From the NCBI GenBank assembly GCA_024362935.1, contig JANCRA010000060.1, positions 3,197,501-3,261,500 of the forward strand: a stretch of 64,000 bases of DNA. The letters are read 5' to 3'. A model generated the notes under the pieces. The model ran no database searches and was not told the origin of the DNA. It saw only the letters and a program-made list of their open reading frames with translations. This stretch comes from Setophaga petechia (Eukaryota; Chordata; Aves; Passeriformes; Parulidae). Each line of letters opens with the position of its first letter. Position 1 is the stretch's first letter. This document shows positions 50,540 through 61,525 of the stretch, piece by piece. A program made the position numbers and the translations under genes.

Positions 50540-51180
50540 ATCATCCACTTTCCCTCTTCAGTTCATAAGGCTCCTGCAGGAATCAGCCTTTGTTCACAGG
50601 GAGCATTAGTGTTTTCTAATTATGTATTAATTTAATCTACTATTAATTTTCAATTATTGTTATTACACAGGAACTTCCCTTTTCCCAAATGTGACTGCTA
50701 TGTAAGATGCTGAATTCCAAGCAGCTCTGGGCTGAGCTGACAGGCAGCTGCTCAGCCTTTAAAAAGGGGAAAAAAACCCTTCAACAATCAATTCTGATGA
50801 AGACATTCCAACCAAACAAAATTATATTAAAAAAAAAAGACACACACAAACCTTTCTGACTCATCTGAAAATGAACAGCATTTTACCAGCAGCCTGTTTA
50901 GCCTAAAGGCTTAAATCACTTAGGTATGGCATGTCTGTGGAGATTTTCATTAGAATTGACATTTTGACAACTGCAAAAAAACTCCACAACAACCCTGCTC
51001 ACAACATGACGGGCAGTTTAAAAATAATTATCAACCAGAGGACAAAGGCAGCCAGGGGAATGAAGTTTCACTCCAGTCTCTTCTTCCTAAAGATGGCATT
51101 TAGAAAATAATCAACCCTCCTTCCTTAATTAATTGAAGATGCAAAAAATAGCTCTGGATCTTCAGCATTACACAAGGCAG
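50540..51180. other. AT-rich single-copy stretch, candidate conserved non-coding DNA
   Basis: No CR1 or LTR similarity over about 640 bp in a repeat-dense window. It has many TAAT homeodomain-type core words (near 50615-50670 and 51110-51140), an A-run near 50830 and no open frame of note. Lack of repeats and AT/TAAT richness are compatible with a conserved non-coding element, but only inter-species alignment could show that. Confidence 0.3.
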
Positions 51181-51401
51181 GAGCAGAAGGGGCAGGGCTG
51201 TGAGCAGAGCTGCCCTGCATGGGCAGCAGGAGTGTCTGAGTGTGGGGGGATTTCATTCTTGGATTTCACATTCCAGGGACTGTGCTGGTCAGAGAGCTGC
51301 TGGCACTGAGGGTGGGCTCTCTTCACCATGGAAAACATGCAGGGGAAGAGGAAGCTCCTGGAAAACAGAGATTATGTCAAAGCCAACCACTTTGGCTTCA
51401 T

Positions 51402-51735
51402 AGAATTCACAGAATGACCAGGATCATGGAGTCCAACCCAGCCCCAACCCCTCAACTCACCCCTGGCCCCCAGTGCCACATCCAGGCTTTGTTAAACACA
51501 CCCAGGGATGGGGACTGCACCACCTCCCTGGGCAGCCATTCCAGAACTTTATCACTCTTTCCATGAAAAACCTTTTCTTAATATCCAACTTACATTGGAT
51601 ATATATATTTCCCTTGGTGCAGCTTGAGTTTGTGCTGCCTTTCCCAGGAATTCCAGGGATGAGGCTTCCCAGAGGGAATGCAGAATGTGTCTGGGGCCTG
51701 CCTGCCCTGGCCTGGCAGAAGATGCTCAGGTTTTC
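51402..51735 (-). mobile_element. CR1 LINE 3' end
   Basis: Antisense: AATTCACAGAATGACCAGG, GAGTCCAACCCAGCCCC, CCACATCCAGGCTTTG, GGGATGGGGACTGCACCACC, TTTCCATGAAAAACC, TTGGTGCAGCTTGAG. The stretch 51595-51640 has an ATATATAT interruption. Same subfamily as 26360-26815. Confidence 0.9.
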
Positions 51736-51854
51736 CATGAGCAGCTAAAATCCCAACTTGTAAACTGGGGAAGAGACTTTGCAAAGGCTTCCACAGCTCT
51801 GGAGCAGAGGGACTCACACACACCTGCAGTGCACACAAAACCAGGAATTAGATA

Positions 51855-51978
51855 ATCCTGGAAATAAGTAATAATTTGTCATTATTAATAAATAATTAAT
51901 CATCAATAAATAATTAATCATCCTGGAAATAAATAATAATTTACTATTATCAATAAATAATTAATCATCAATAAATAG
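51855..51978. repeat. AT-rich tandem duplication, about 65-bp unit
   Basis: ATCCTGGAAATAA followed by AATAATTT, TATTA, AATAAATAATTAATCATC and AATAAAT occurs twice in tandem (51855 and about 51921). The second copy is slightly diverged. Confidence 0.88.
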
Positions 51979-52043
51979 GAAGTGCCTCTGCCTGTGCTGG
52001 CCCAACACCAGTGGGATGAGCCCTCAGAGCAGGGAGCACCAGA

Positions 52044-52067
52044 ATGACAGACAGACAGACAGACAGA
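52044..52067. repeat. (GACA)n microsatellite
   Basis: Five to six GACA units (TGACAGACAGACAGACAGACAGAG). Short, low complexity. Confidence 0.92.
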
Positions 52068-52756
52068 GCTCCTGGAGCAGCAGGGCTGCCCTGGGAGGAG
52101 CTGACCCACAGCCTGGGCATCCCCTGGGCACATCCCCCCTGTGCCACCACTGGGCTGGGGTCAGCCTCCCACAGCCCCCCAGGTGACAAACCCCCAGGCT
52201 GAGGGCACAGGGAGCACCCCAGGTCTGTGTGCCATCCCTGGAACACACAGCCTAAACCCCTGCAGGGAAACCTCTGGACAAGCCTGCAGAACACAAACAA
52301 CAGGAGAAACCTGATTTTTTTATTTTTTAAGGAATAATAAAGTCTGCAGTTACTTCATGAGGTCAGCAAGGTTTCTTTTGAGCCGTGTGGGCCAGGTGTG
52401 CCATCTGCCAGGACTCCTGCCCTGTCACAGCCCCATTTATCACAGAGCTCCACTCTTCCATTATTGTGTATCAAAACAGCTGCAGTGAAACCAGAATTAC
52501 TCCCAGCTCAGACCAGAATATCAGCAAGCCAAGCTCAGCTCATCAGCTGCAGAAGGGTTCTGCCATGGAAAAGCTGCAGAGTGAAGAAAATCTTCCTGGT
52601 ACAAGGAAATGCCTCGTTCAGTGGAACAGCCTTGGCATCTCCCAAGAGATGTCACCATAAAGATCAAGAACTTGGCAAGTTGAAGATAAACTGGACTGAC
52701 ACAGAAACAGAGGTGATAATTCAGGACATCTTCAAAAATGAGCATCTTACAGCCAC
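52068..52756. other. No gene recognised
   Basis: Mixed DNA; short open frames without a recognised domain. Confidence 0.5.
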
Positions 52757-53065
52757 TTCCAGGGCCTGAAGGGGCTCCAAGAGAGCTGAGGTGGGACTGG
52801 GGACAAGGCATGGAGGGACAGGACACAGGGAATGGCTCCCACTGCCACAGGCAAGGATGGATGGGAGACTGGGAATTGGGAATTGTTCCCTGTGAAGGTG
52901 GGCAGGCCCTGGCACAGGGTGCCCAGAGCAGCTGTGGCTGCCCCTGGATCCCTGGCAGTGCCCAAGGCCAGGCTGGACAGTGGAAGGTGCCCCTGCCATG
53001 GTAGGGGTGGCACTGGATGGGCTTTAAGGTCCCCTCCATCCCAAATCATCCTGGGATTCCCTCAC
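52757..53065 (+). mobile_element. CR1 LINE 3' end
   Basis: Sense CR1, 300 bp: CTTCCAGGGCCTGAAGGGGC, GGGACTGGGGACAAGG, GAATGGCTCCCACTGCC, GGGAATTGGGAATTGTTCCC, GGTGCCCCTGCCATGG and CATCCTGGGATTCCCTC. A short deletion removes the GGGCTGGGAGCAGCC segment. Confidence 0.94.
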
Positions 53066-53818
53066 AGACAGCACACAGTGGAATCAAATTGGAAGCAGGG
53101 ATATGAGAGCACCCCTAAAGTGTGAAAAGACCTCACATGGAAGCACAGACACACACTGCTCCTACAGAGAGCAAGGCTGAGGATGCATCCCCCACAACAC
53201 CCCAAGGCTCCTCAAACTCTATGATTCTTTAATGTATCTATGGTTTTGTGCATTATTATGATTTTTTTTAGCATCTACCATAATTATGTCCCTGTGCTGC
53301 CTTTCCAAGTTCATTCTGAAATGGTGGATGAGCACAAAGGAGTTAAAGACACTCAGAATAAGGGAACCTTAAGGAACCTTAAGGAAATTTGTTTCTGGGG
53401 CCTAAATCAGAATATAATTTATAAAAAAGAATTTCCATACCATCATCAGATGCAAGGGTGCAGCACAGCATTTTAAAGAGACCATTAGGAACCTGAAATT
53501 GCAGCACAAGTATCTGCAAACATGCACTAAAAGGTGACCAGCTCCCACCATCTTCCAAGGTTTGCAGTGTTTATTATTGGATTCCTGACACTTTGGGCTC
53601 CTGAGGTCAAGCAACATGAAAATTTTGAGGTTTTTGAGGTTTTTTTTCCCCTGTGCCTGCTGCTGGCCATCCTGCTGAAATAGCTGCAAGAATAAATCTT
53701 GAAAATAACATCCCTGGAGGAGGCCAGGCAGCAAAAGGTAGAGAGGAAAGAAAAGTGCAACACTCAAAAAATAATACAGAATCTGAAATCATGAGATCAC
53801 TCATTCCAGGATATTTAC
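53066..53818. other. No gene recognised
   Basis: AT-leaning single-copy-looking DNA. Minus-strand open frames of 121, 103 and 78 codons overlap at 53402-53918 without a recognised domain. Confidence 0.45.
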
Positions 53819-53945
53819 CTTGGGACAGAAAAGGGTAACAAAACCCACCAAGAATGGAAAATCTATATATAGACAGCAAAAATTTAGTGAAAGCTATTCT
53901 ACTCAGTGAATACCACAAATAAAAATGGAGTTTGGTTCAACATTT
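53819..53945 (+). repeat. Unidentified 125-bp repeat, copy 1
   Basis: CTTGGGACAGAAAAGGGTAA, CACCAAGAATGG, GACAGCAAAAATTTAGTGA, TACTCAGTGAATACCACAAA and GGTTTGGTTC recur at 57437-57562 in the same orientation with moderate divergence. It matches neither CR1 nor any LTR family in the window. Confidence 0.88.
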
Positions 53946-54027
53946 TACCTGGAAATAGTGCAATTCACCCAAGGGAAATGTGCAGCAGTGATGGGACAGT
54001 CCAGATGTGCAGGGCTCCTGTTTCAGT

Positions 54028-54159
54028 CTCACAGAATGATCCAAACCTTTGAGATCATAAAGTCCAACCTACAACCCAACATCTCCTCATCAAGTGAACC
54101 ATAGCACTGAGTGCCACATGCAGTGTTTAAACACATCCAGGGATTTCTGTGTCCTGGGT
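54028..54159 (-). mobile_element. CR1 LINE 3' fragment
   Basis: Antisense CR1: TCTCACAGAATGATCC, TTTGAGATCATAAAGTCC, AACCTACAACCCAACATC, CACTGAGTGCCACATGCAG and AACACATCCAGGGATTTC. It ends at an LTR and does not resume after it. Confidence 0.88.
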
Positions 54160-54816
54160 TGTAAGGGCTGGGTGTGTTCTGTCCCCATGTGCCAGAGCTG
54201 GGGCAGTTCTCTGCTGTCCATGGGCAGTTTTCTTGATCTCTGCCACAGCCAATCCTCCCTGCAGGAGATCTCTGCTGTCCATGGGCACTGAGTGTCCCTG
54301 CAGGGCTGATCCAATTCCCCCATCCCATGGGGAGATGCTGTGCCCAGGGCAGGAGCCAAGCATTCCTACCTGGATCCAAGCTGAGCCTGGCACAGCACAG
54401 CAGCCTTTGCCCCCTGCATTGCCAGAGGAGCAGCTTTCTGCTGCCCTGCATGGCCAGAGGGAGCCCAGGCCCATCTGCAGCAGCCCTGGAGCTGCAGAGG
54501 AAAACTCCCCCCTTGTGCAGGATCCCTGCTCCAGCAGAACCACAGCTGGCACTGCAGGAGGGCTGAGCCCCCCTGGGATGGGGCTGGGACACCCCCCTGG
54601 CACACAGGGGACAGGGCCTGCTCTCACTCTGGCAGGGATGGTTTGTATTGCTGCATTTGTATTTTTCCTAATAAAGAACTGTTATTCCTATTCCCATATC
54701 TCTGCCTCAGAGCCCCTTAATTTCAGAATTATAATAATTTGGAGGGAGGGGGTTTGTATTTTCCATTTCAAGGGAGGCTCCTGCCTTCCTTAGCAAACAC
54801 CTCTCTTTTCAAACCA
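54160..54816 (+). mobile_element. Long solo LTR, copy 3 of three
   Basis: TGTCCTGGGTTGTAAGGGC...TCTTTTCAAACCA, 657 bp, with an intact polyadenylation signal (CTAATAAAGAACTG) and the GGAGGGAGGGGGTTTGTATT element. Positions 54194-54599 differ from 40019-40424 at one base, whereas the flanking parts of the LTR differ by roughly 10% or more. It carries the 214-codon version of the LTR open frame. Confidence 0.88.
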
Positions 54817-57436
54817 GTGACTCACACCTGACTCCTGAGCCCTCCCCAGCTCCCAGCACTCAGTCACTATTAAACCAGCACATTTCTTCCCCAAAAGGGG
54901 CACAAAAAGTGACTTCTCCCATCTCCTGAGCCCCTCTCCAAGGGGGAGGGTGTCACACAGGGCCCCCAGCACTGACTGACAGCTCCAGGGCTGCAGGAGC
55001 TCCCCACTGTCCCTGCAACCCAGATAAATGGAAAGTTTGGTCAAATTGCTTGGGCTGGCATGTTTTCTGCCTGCCTTTAAACCAAGCAACTCATGCTAAT
55101 CTGCAGCTAAATCCCACCATCCCAGAGGCACTGCTGACATCAGTCACGAATAATTCCCATTCCAAGGGACTAACCAGATCCTATTGACAAAATCCAGTGT
55201 CACATTTTTATTTAAAGGAGTCTCAGGCTCTGCTGAACAAGCAGGAGACACCTTGTTTGGAGCATTATTTCAAGGATGGCCAGATCTGAGCTGCCCCCAG
55301 AGGAGCAGGCTGGTTCTGGCAGGGTCATGTATAAAACATCACCCAGCACTGCAGCTTCTGCAGCACACAGCTTTGAAGAGTTATTGTTTATGGATGGGGT
55401 GTTTTAATAAACTGGAGCCAGCAGGGCACACAGGATTCCCAGCTCCTGTGGCATTCCCAGGTGATTTATGATCAAAATAATCCATGGAGGCAAATCAAAG
55501 CACAGCCTTGGTGGCATCCTGGGGTGGCAGCACTTCCCAGCTGAGCACAGATTCCAACTCCTTTTTTTTAACCCTCCAAGCCAATGGAGACAGCCTCAGT
55601 GGAGGGCTGGAGACCCCCAAGTGCCTCCTGGACTCTGACCAGGGTGGTTTGCTGCTGAATCACAGCAGGGATGGACAGGGCTCCCTTGGAACAGCTCTCT
55701 GGGCAGGCAGGTGTGGAACCCAGCCCAAAGGGGCTCAATTCCACCTCAATTCCCCCCAGCCTTGGACAAGGAGCAGCCAGACAGAAAATTACTGCAGAAG
55801 GTTAATAAACTCCTCTTAGAAAAGGACTGGAGGCACACAGGGTGGTGGCAGGGTGGGGACAGAGCTTGGCAGACTTCTGACAATCCCAGGACCTCTGTGG
55901 CCCTCGTTGCTCCTCCTGAGTTGTCACACTTGGTTGTCACAAAGATCCTTCCAGCAGCTCATGCAGAGACTGATTTCCTTGCAGCTGTGAGGAGGGACAG
56001 AACAAGCAGGCTGCTGTTGTGGAAGCAAACCCATCCCAAAATTCCAAGAATGCAGAGCTGCTGCCTCCAGCTGCCACACCAGCATCCTTTCCCTGGCACC
56101 ACAGGGGCAGCTGTGCCCCCTGGCACCAGTCCCTGCACAGGGAGAGGCTCTCTGGCTCTTGGCATCCTCAGGGCAGGATTCCCAGCACCACCACAGCACT
56201 GGGACCAGTATGGAACTGGCTGTGTGTGCTCCTCTGGAGAGATGCCCCCAAAGTGTCTGTGCCTTCCAAACTCCTGAGCCTTGCTGCATTTGGCTACTGA
56301 GACCTTCAAGGTCTTTGCCAGGAGAAAGGCAGCCCCCACAGCTGAAGAGCCAGCCCTTCACAGGGCCACTTCTCCATGGATGGAGGTCCTGGGGAATGCA
56401 AAATCCTCTTCACCTCTGACCTTTCAGGAGGAAAACCTCCTCAAAGCACTGAACTCAGCTTTTAGCCCATCCTCTCCCACTGAGGTTACACCAAATTACC
56501 AAAGGCTTTGATGAGTTGCTGGGAGGCTCAGCCAGGTTCACCCCCCTTGAGGCACAAACTTCCCCCAAACCTTTCCCAGAAGGACTTTCTGCCATGAAAA
56601 TGTTTGAGATTCATTGTTTTGGCCAAAGCAGCCATTTCACTTCTGCTGTGAACACAAAGAATGGCACAGGATCCTTCCTCCCTCCCTTTATTCATCTCTA
56701 AAAGAAGGAGTTTACACCCTGCTTTGAAAATCAAGTCAGGAGAAAACTGCAAAATACTGGAGTACCTCTGTTTGCTTCACCACCAGAACAGCTAAAACAC
56801 CCCCAAAAGCTGAGGGACTCCACTTGTGAGCTCCCCAGAACCCAGGGCACAGCAAATTCACCCCTGCTCTGCTCTCTGCCTCCACTTTAAACCCCCAGGG
56901 CCCCCCCTCCATCCCTGCCCAAAACAAGCCCAGATCTCCTGCTGGGACTCCTGACTCACCAGCACATTTCCCTTTTAAAGGTCAAAACAAATGTGTTGTG
57001 GCAATAGGGATTTCATTAGCTCCCTCTTCGTTGCAGTTGATCAGCAGGAGTTTAAGAGATTGGTTGCACTCTGGAGCTCCCCTAACAAGGCACTCTTCAT
57101 CTTCTTTGGGGAGGAGCAGCCATGGGAAACGTCTGATCCCTGCATGTGTGGCTGAACACAGAGCAGAGCAATCAGCACGGGGCTCTGAGCAGCAGAGCTG
57201 CACTGGGCTGTGCTCACACTCATTTACACACCACGACAGGATGCAGCTGGGATCCTGGGAGAGCAGGACAAGCAATCTGCAATTAGTCCAATTTCCCCCC
57301 AAGTGTTCCCACACTGCTCCTTTCCATGAAGCTTTGAGTGGCTCTGTGAACTCCAGAGTCCATTTCTTCCCACTGGAAGCCTACTCCAACCCAAGAGCAA
57401 TGCTCCCAAATCCACGGGTCAGTCACAACCAGATCT
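54817..57436. other. No gene recognised
   Basis: About 2.6 kb with no CR1 or LTR recognised, the longest repeat-poor stretch in the window. Open frames of up to 188 codons (55711-56277) overlap frames on the other strand and show no recognisable domain. It could contain unrecognised exons; I cannot support any. Confidence 0.45.
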
Positions 57437-57562
57437 GTCTTGGGACACAAAAGGGTAACAAAAACCCCACCAAGAATGGAAGACTTCTATATGGACAGCA
57501 AAAATTTACTGAGAGCTATTTTACTCAGTGAATAGCACAAACAGGAATGAGGTTTGGTTCCA
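57437..57562 (+). repeat. Unidentified 125-bp repeat, copy 2
   Basis: Diverged second copy of 53819-53945: CTTGGGACACAAAAGGGTAA, ACCAAGAATGGAAGACTTC, GACAGCAAAAATTTACTGAG, TTTACTCAGTGAATAGCACA and GAGGTTTGGTTCC. Confidence 0.88.
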
Positions 57563-59087
57563 CCACTCACTGCTCCAGTCACCAGGAGCTGCTCATTGTC
57601 CCAAGCTCCTCAGTGCCCATCCAGCTGCTTCAGGACACAACTTCCCATCCCATGTGGAGCCTCCTGGAAAGCTGTCAGCTCCTGTAGACAACCCATCCTT
57701 TGCTGAGTCCTTCCTCTGCTGCAGATGCTGCTCATTTTCAGAGGAAGAGGTGGCAGCTGGAGCCTTTCTTTCAGTTCAAGTGTTTCTTGGTAAGACTTGT
57801 GGAGCAGGTAGAACAATCTGAACACTGGAAATATCTTGCACCCTGCACTGGGTGCAGAAGGACATCCACACATCCATCTTCATCTGCTCTCATCCCCCTC
57901 AGCCACTGCTCCAGCTGTGGCTGCTTCCAAGGTCAGCTCAGCTCAGGAAAAGTAATGTGGGCAGCAGAGCCACTTCCCTCTTCTGATTTCATGAACCTCA
58001 GGTCCTCTGTTGATCTGTTTTTAATGGATGTTCAGGGACCTGTTATCAAGTTCTCCCTCCCAAGGAGCTCCTCCTGTGAAAGTTCCTGCCCACAGAACCC
58101 CAGGGCTGAAGGCAGAAGGAAGTCCCAGCATGTCCAAAGCAGCCAGACTGGCTCAGCTCTCCTGTCCCCTGGGCTGGGATCACACTGAGGAGATCAGAGG
58201 GCCCTGCTGAGTGGCAGATCAGCACAACAGTGTCCTTCATCCCTGCTGGCTTCACCCCAGTGGAGCATCTCCACGCACACCTGGATCTGAGGCTGTGTCC
58301 ATGAGCAGGGGGAGACTCTCAGCTGCCCTACAAGGTGTTAGATCAGGTCCCTAACCTGCTCCTGGGCATGACAGGCTGCCTGTTTCCAACTCATCTTCTC
58401 CTCCACCACTGCCAGAGCCAGAAGAGGTGAAGGAATCCCAGAGCAGGAGTGGCTGGGGGGAGGAGAGGGGAGGGAGAGGCATTTACATGTGAAGAAATAC
58501 AGCAAGAGCAGCACGGGCTGCAGAGATCAGGGAACAGACTTTTCAGTGGGAGCAGAGCAAAAGGCAGCTGCTGGAAGCAGGGCAGGGAAGCATTTAGCAT
58601 TTCCAGCTGCAAGGCTAATCTGCTGTGACACTGAACCCAGCCTGGATACACAGCCCCGATAAATCTTCCATCAATACAGCTGATTGCCACAAACCTGGAG
58701 CACACCAGGAGGGCAGCACACTCCACCTGCACACACAGCCCCTGGGGGGGCTTCCCTGAGGACATTTCTCATGGAGGCAGCATGTGAATTTTGTGATCCT
58801 CCCTCGCTGGCTGCAGCGAGCAAACGCTGTCAAGTTGAGTCTTCGTAAAGAAGCAACTCCACATCTGACCTACATAGAGTGCACAGATGTGAGTGGCCTC
58901 GCACAGCACGCCACAGATTATTTTTTTTTAATGCAGAAAAAAATTAAACACCACCTGCTTTGCCTGGGAACGTGCAGGAACAAAAGGCAGCTGTGCACAG
59001 GAGTGCTGCACCAGGATTCAGATGGGAATTCAGGAGCTGCACGTCCATCTTTTTTTGTTGAAATACATTTCACAGGATTGCCCATCC
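57563..59087. other. No gene recognised
   Basis: About 1.5 kb without recognised repeats. CpGs cluster modestly at 58803-58912 (CTCGCTGG, GCAGCGAGCAAACGC, CTTCGTAAAG, CTCGCACAGCACGCC), followed by a T-run. The 162-codon plus-strand frame (57700-58188) has no recognised domain. Confidence 0.45.
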
Positions 59088-59222
59088 CTGAAAGTGTTCA
59101 AGGCCGGGCTGGGCAGGGATTGGAGCAAGCTGGGATAGTGGGAGGTGTGGGTGGAAAGGGATGAACTAATGATGATTAAGGTCCCTCCAACCCAAACCAC
59201 TGCACGATTCTATGATTTCCAA
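59088..59222 (+). mobile_element. CR1 LINE 3' end
   Basis: Sense tail: CTGAAAGTGTTCAAGGCCGG, GATTGGAGCAAGCTGGGATA, GGGAGGTGTGGGTGG, TTAAGGTCCCTCCAACCC and ACGATTCTATGATTTCC. A CR1 type with the ATTCTATGA terminus. Confidence 0.9.
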
Positions 59223-59465
59223 TATTGGGACACAGCTTCTCCTCCCAGGACTGGCAGCCCTGTCACCTTGGGCAGGAGTGTGAAGGATTGACATCCATCC
59301 CCCAGGGATGCTCACAGGATCATTAATGGCACCAGCACAGGCACAGAGCCCTGGGGCTGCTGGATCAGGGCACAGCCACAGCACTGCTGCAAACCCTCCT
59401 CACCTGAGACCAGCTGCACACTCCTGCAGCACCCAGCTGACCTGGCCAAGTCCAGGCCCATCAGG
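59223..59465. other. No gene recognised
   Basis: Mixed-composition spacer between two CR1 copies. No feature recognised. Confidence 0.5.
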
Positions 59466-59735
59466 AGATGTTGAGATCAGGCTCTTCTCTCAGGGAACAA
59501 GCAAGAGGAGGAAACAGCCTGAAGCTGTGCCAGGGGAAGTTTAGATTGGATATCAGGGAAAATACCTTTACTAAACATTGGTCAGGCATTGGGGCAGTGG
59601 CTCAGTCACTGGAAGTGTTCAAAAACCACAGGGATGTGGCACTTGGGGACATGGGTTAGTGGCACACACAGTGCTGGGTTAACAGTTACACTCCATGGTC
59701 TTAGAGGTCTCTTCCAACCTGTGTAATTTCAGGTG
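59466..59735 (+). mobile_element. CR1 LINE 3' end, intact relative of the LTR-split copy
   Basis: Sense CR1: GGCTCTTCTCTCAGGGAAC, GAAGCTGTGCCAGGGG, TTTAGATTGGATATCAGGG, TTGGTCAGGCATTGGGG, CACAGGGATGTGGCACTTGG, CAGTGCTGGGTTAACAG and GGTCTCTTCCAACC. It shows uninterrupted sequence at the two places where LTRs split the copy at 13170-14250. Confidence 0.93.
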
Positions 59736-60424
59736 TCTGTTACCTCCCAGAGTGTAACCCTGAGCCAAAAAAGGTAAGAAAATCAGTTGATGTAGCAACA
59801 GCAAACAGGTGCTGAGGGCAGACTGGCCAAGGAGGCTGCTCAGAGCAGGGCCAGCTCCTCAACCCAACACCAAGCCTGGCAAAAACAGCAGCTAGGAGTG
59901 AAATCCCACATGCCAGGCATTCCCCAGAGCCCAGTCCCTCAGAGCAAACCAGCTGTGCCAGGGCAAAGCCCCGGGCATGGGGTGGCAATGGGCAGGAGCA
60001 GCAGCCTGGGCTCAGGCACCTGCCCTGGCTGGGGCTGGGCAGGGACCTGCAGGGTCTGGGGGGGCCAGAGCAGCACAGAAGGTCCCAGAGAGGAGCTGGA
60101 GCTGGCCCTGGCTGTGCTCCCAGCCCTGCTCTGCTGCCCAAGGTCAGCCCATGTCACATGCCCTCCTACCTGCTTTATATTTAGAGCATCAAGGCCAGAG
60201 CTTCATTTACCACCCTGCTGCAAGGGCAAATGGCAGCACTGGCTACCAATCCTACAGATTGCTCAGATTTGGTTATTTTTTTGGGGGGGGGGGTGGGAGT
60301 GGAAAGCAAATCTAGAGGGTGGGAAGCCCATCAGAACCTCCTGGTTGTCTTTATTCTCACCAGGTAACTTTGAGCAACCAAAATTCAAGGGGTGAACAAG
60401 AATTCACCCCTTGGAAGAATTCAC
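59736..60424. other. No gene recognised
   Basis: GC-rich DNA with a poly-G run near 60284-60296. A small inverted repeat (CAAGGGGTGAA / TTCACCCCTTG) lies near 60387-60412, next to a repeated AATTCACCCC. Open frames on both strands reach 165 codons without a recognised domain. Confidence 0.45.
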
Positions 60425-60575
60425 CCCAAGGAAGTGACAGCACCAAACCTGCCAGAGCTCAGGGGACACCTGGACAATGCTCTCAGGCACAGGGTGGGAT
60501 AGCTGGAGTGTCCAGGAGTTGGACTCAATCCTTGTTGGTCCCTTCCAGCTCAAAGTATTTCAAAATTCCAATGAA
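60425..60575 (+). mobile_element. CR1 LINE 3' end (older type)
   Basis: CAGAGCTCAGGGGACACCTGG, ACAATGCTCTCAGGCAC, TCCAGGAGTTGGACTC and TTGGTCCCTTCCAGCTC are typical of an older CR1 subfamily tail in sense orientation. Confidence 0.78.
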
Positions 60576-61449
60576 ATGAATTAATTGGTTCGCATCAGTT
60601 TTATCAGCTGGTCTATTTGCTGGAGATTGCTCTTGCTCAGGACTGTGAGACTCAGAGTAAAATAAGTTGACAAGCTTCAGGGTAAAGAAAAAAATAATAA
60701 AATCCAAACTTATTGCCTGATTTCACCTGGAAATTTATAAAGCAGTCACTGGCAGCACAAGTCTGGCTCCCTGCACCTCAGCAGCATCAGCCTGTTGGGT
60801 ACTAACAGGGAAAACAATTCCAGCATGGGCTGAGGGCATCTACTTCCAAAATCACTTTATTTTAACAAAAACTCAGTGGATCTAAAGGCTGTTTGCCATC
60901 ACTGCACAAAGCTTTCTCTCTCACATCACTGTCACATTACTGCAGCTTGTGGAGATGCTCAGGAATGCTCCCCTCCTGTTACAACCCAGGAAAGAATTTA
61001 AAATTCACTGTATTTATAAGATTGCTGGGCTGCTTTGCCCAACTGCATTTTGCCCCAGGATATGGCACCTACCCAGCCTGAGCAGACTGTTAAAGTGGCT
61101 CATCCTCTTTTGGAGGACTTGGAGAGAAAAAGGCTTTGTGTAAACATGCAATATTTACTCCCCAACACGCTGTAGTTTGGCAGCCCAGCTGTGCAGACTT
61201 GGGGCAAGCCATAAATTACTCACATCACTGAGTGGGTAAAAGCCTCTGACTCACTGAGCCAGAGCCCCCTGCACCAGTGCCTCACAACAAACTACAAAAT
61301 GTAGATGTTGATGCTACATACAAGGCTAAAATCTATTAACTCTGAGCTCACACTGCTTTTTCCCCCTCTTGCAAACCAGGGGTTGAAAAGGCTGAGAGCA
61401 TCAGCACACAGAAGGGGATGGGGATATGGAATCTGCAAATTGAACTGCA
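60576..61449. other. No gene recognised
   Basis: Single-copy-looking AT-leaning DNA; short open frames only. Confidence 0.5.
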
Positions 61450-61525
61450 GGAGGAGGCTGGAATGAGATGACCCTTAAGGTCCCTTCCAACCCAAACCAG
61501 GCTGTGACTCTGTGATATGATAAAT
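61450..61525 (+). mobile_element. CR1 LINE 3' tail
   Basis: GGAGGCTGGAATGAGATGAC, CCTTAAGGTCCCTTCC, AACCCAAACCAGGCTGTGAC and TCTGTGATATGATAAATGAT form a short sense CR1 terminus with degenerate tail repeats. Confidence 0.88.

Noticed and set aside
58803..58912. CpG cluster as promoter or exon
   Set aside because: Small, with no open frame continuity, splice signals or core promoter that I can defend.
54817..59087. Exons in the repeat-poor region
   Set aside because: No frame has recognisable protein content or paired splice sites; absence of repeats alone is not evidence of a gene.
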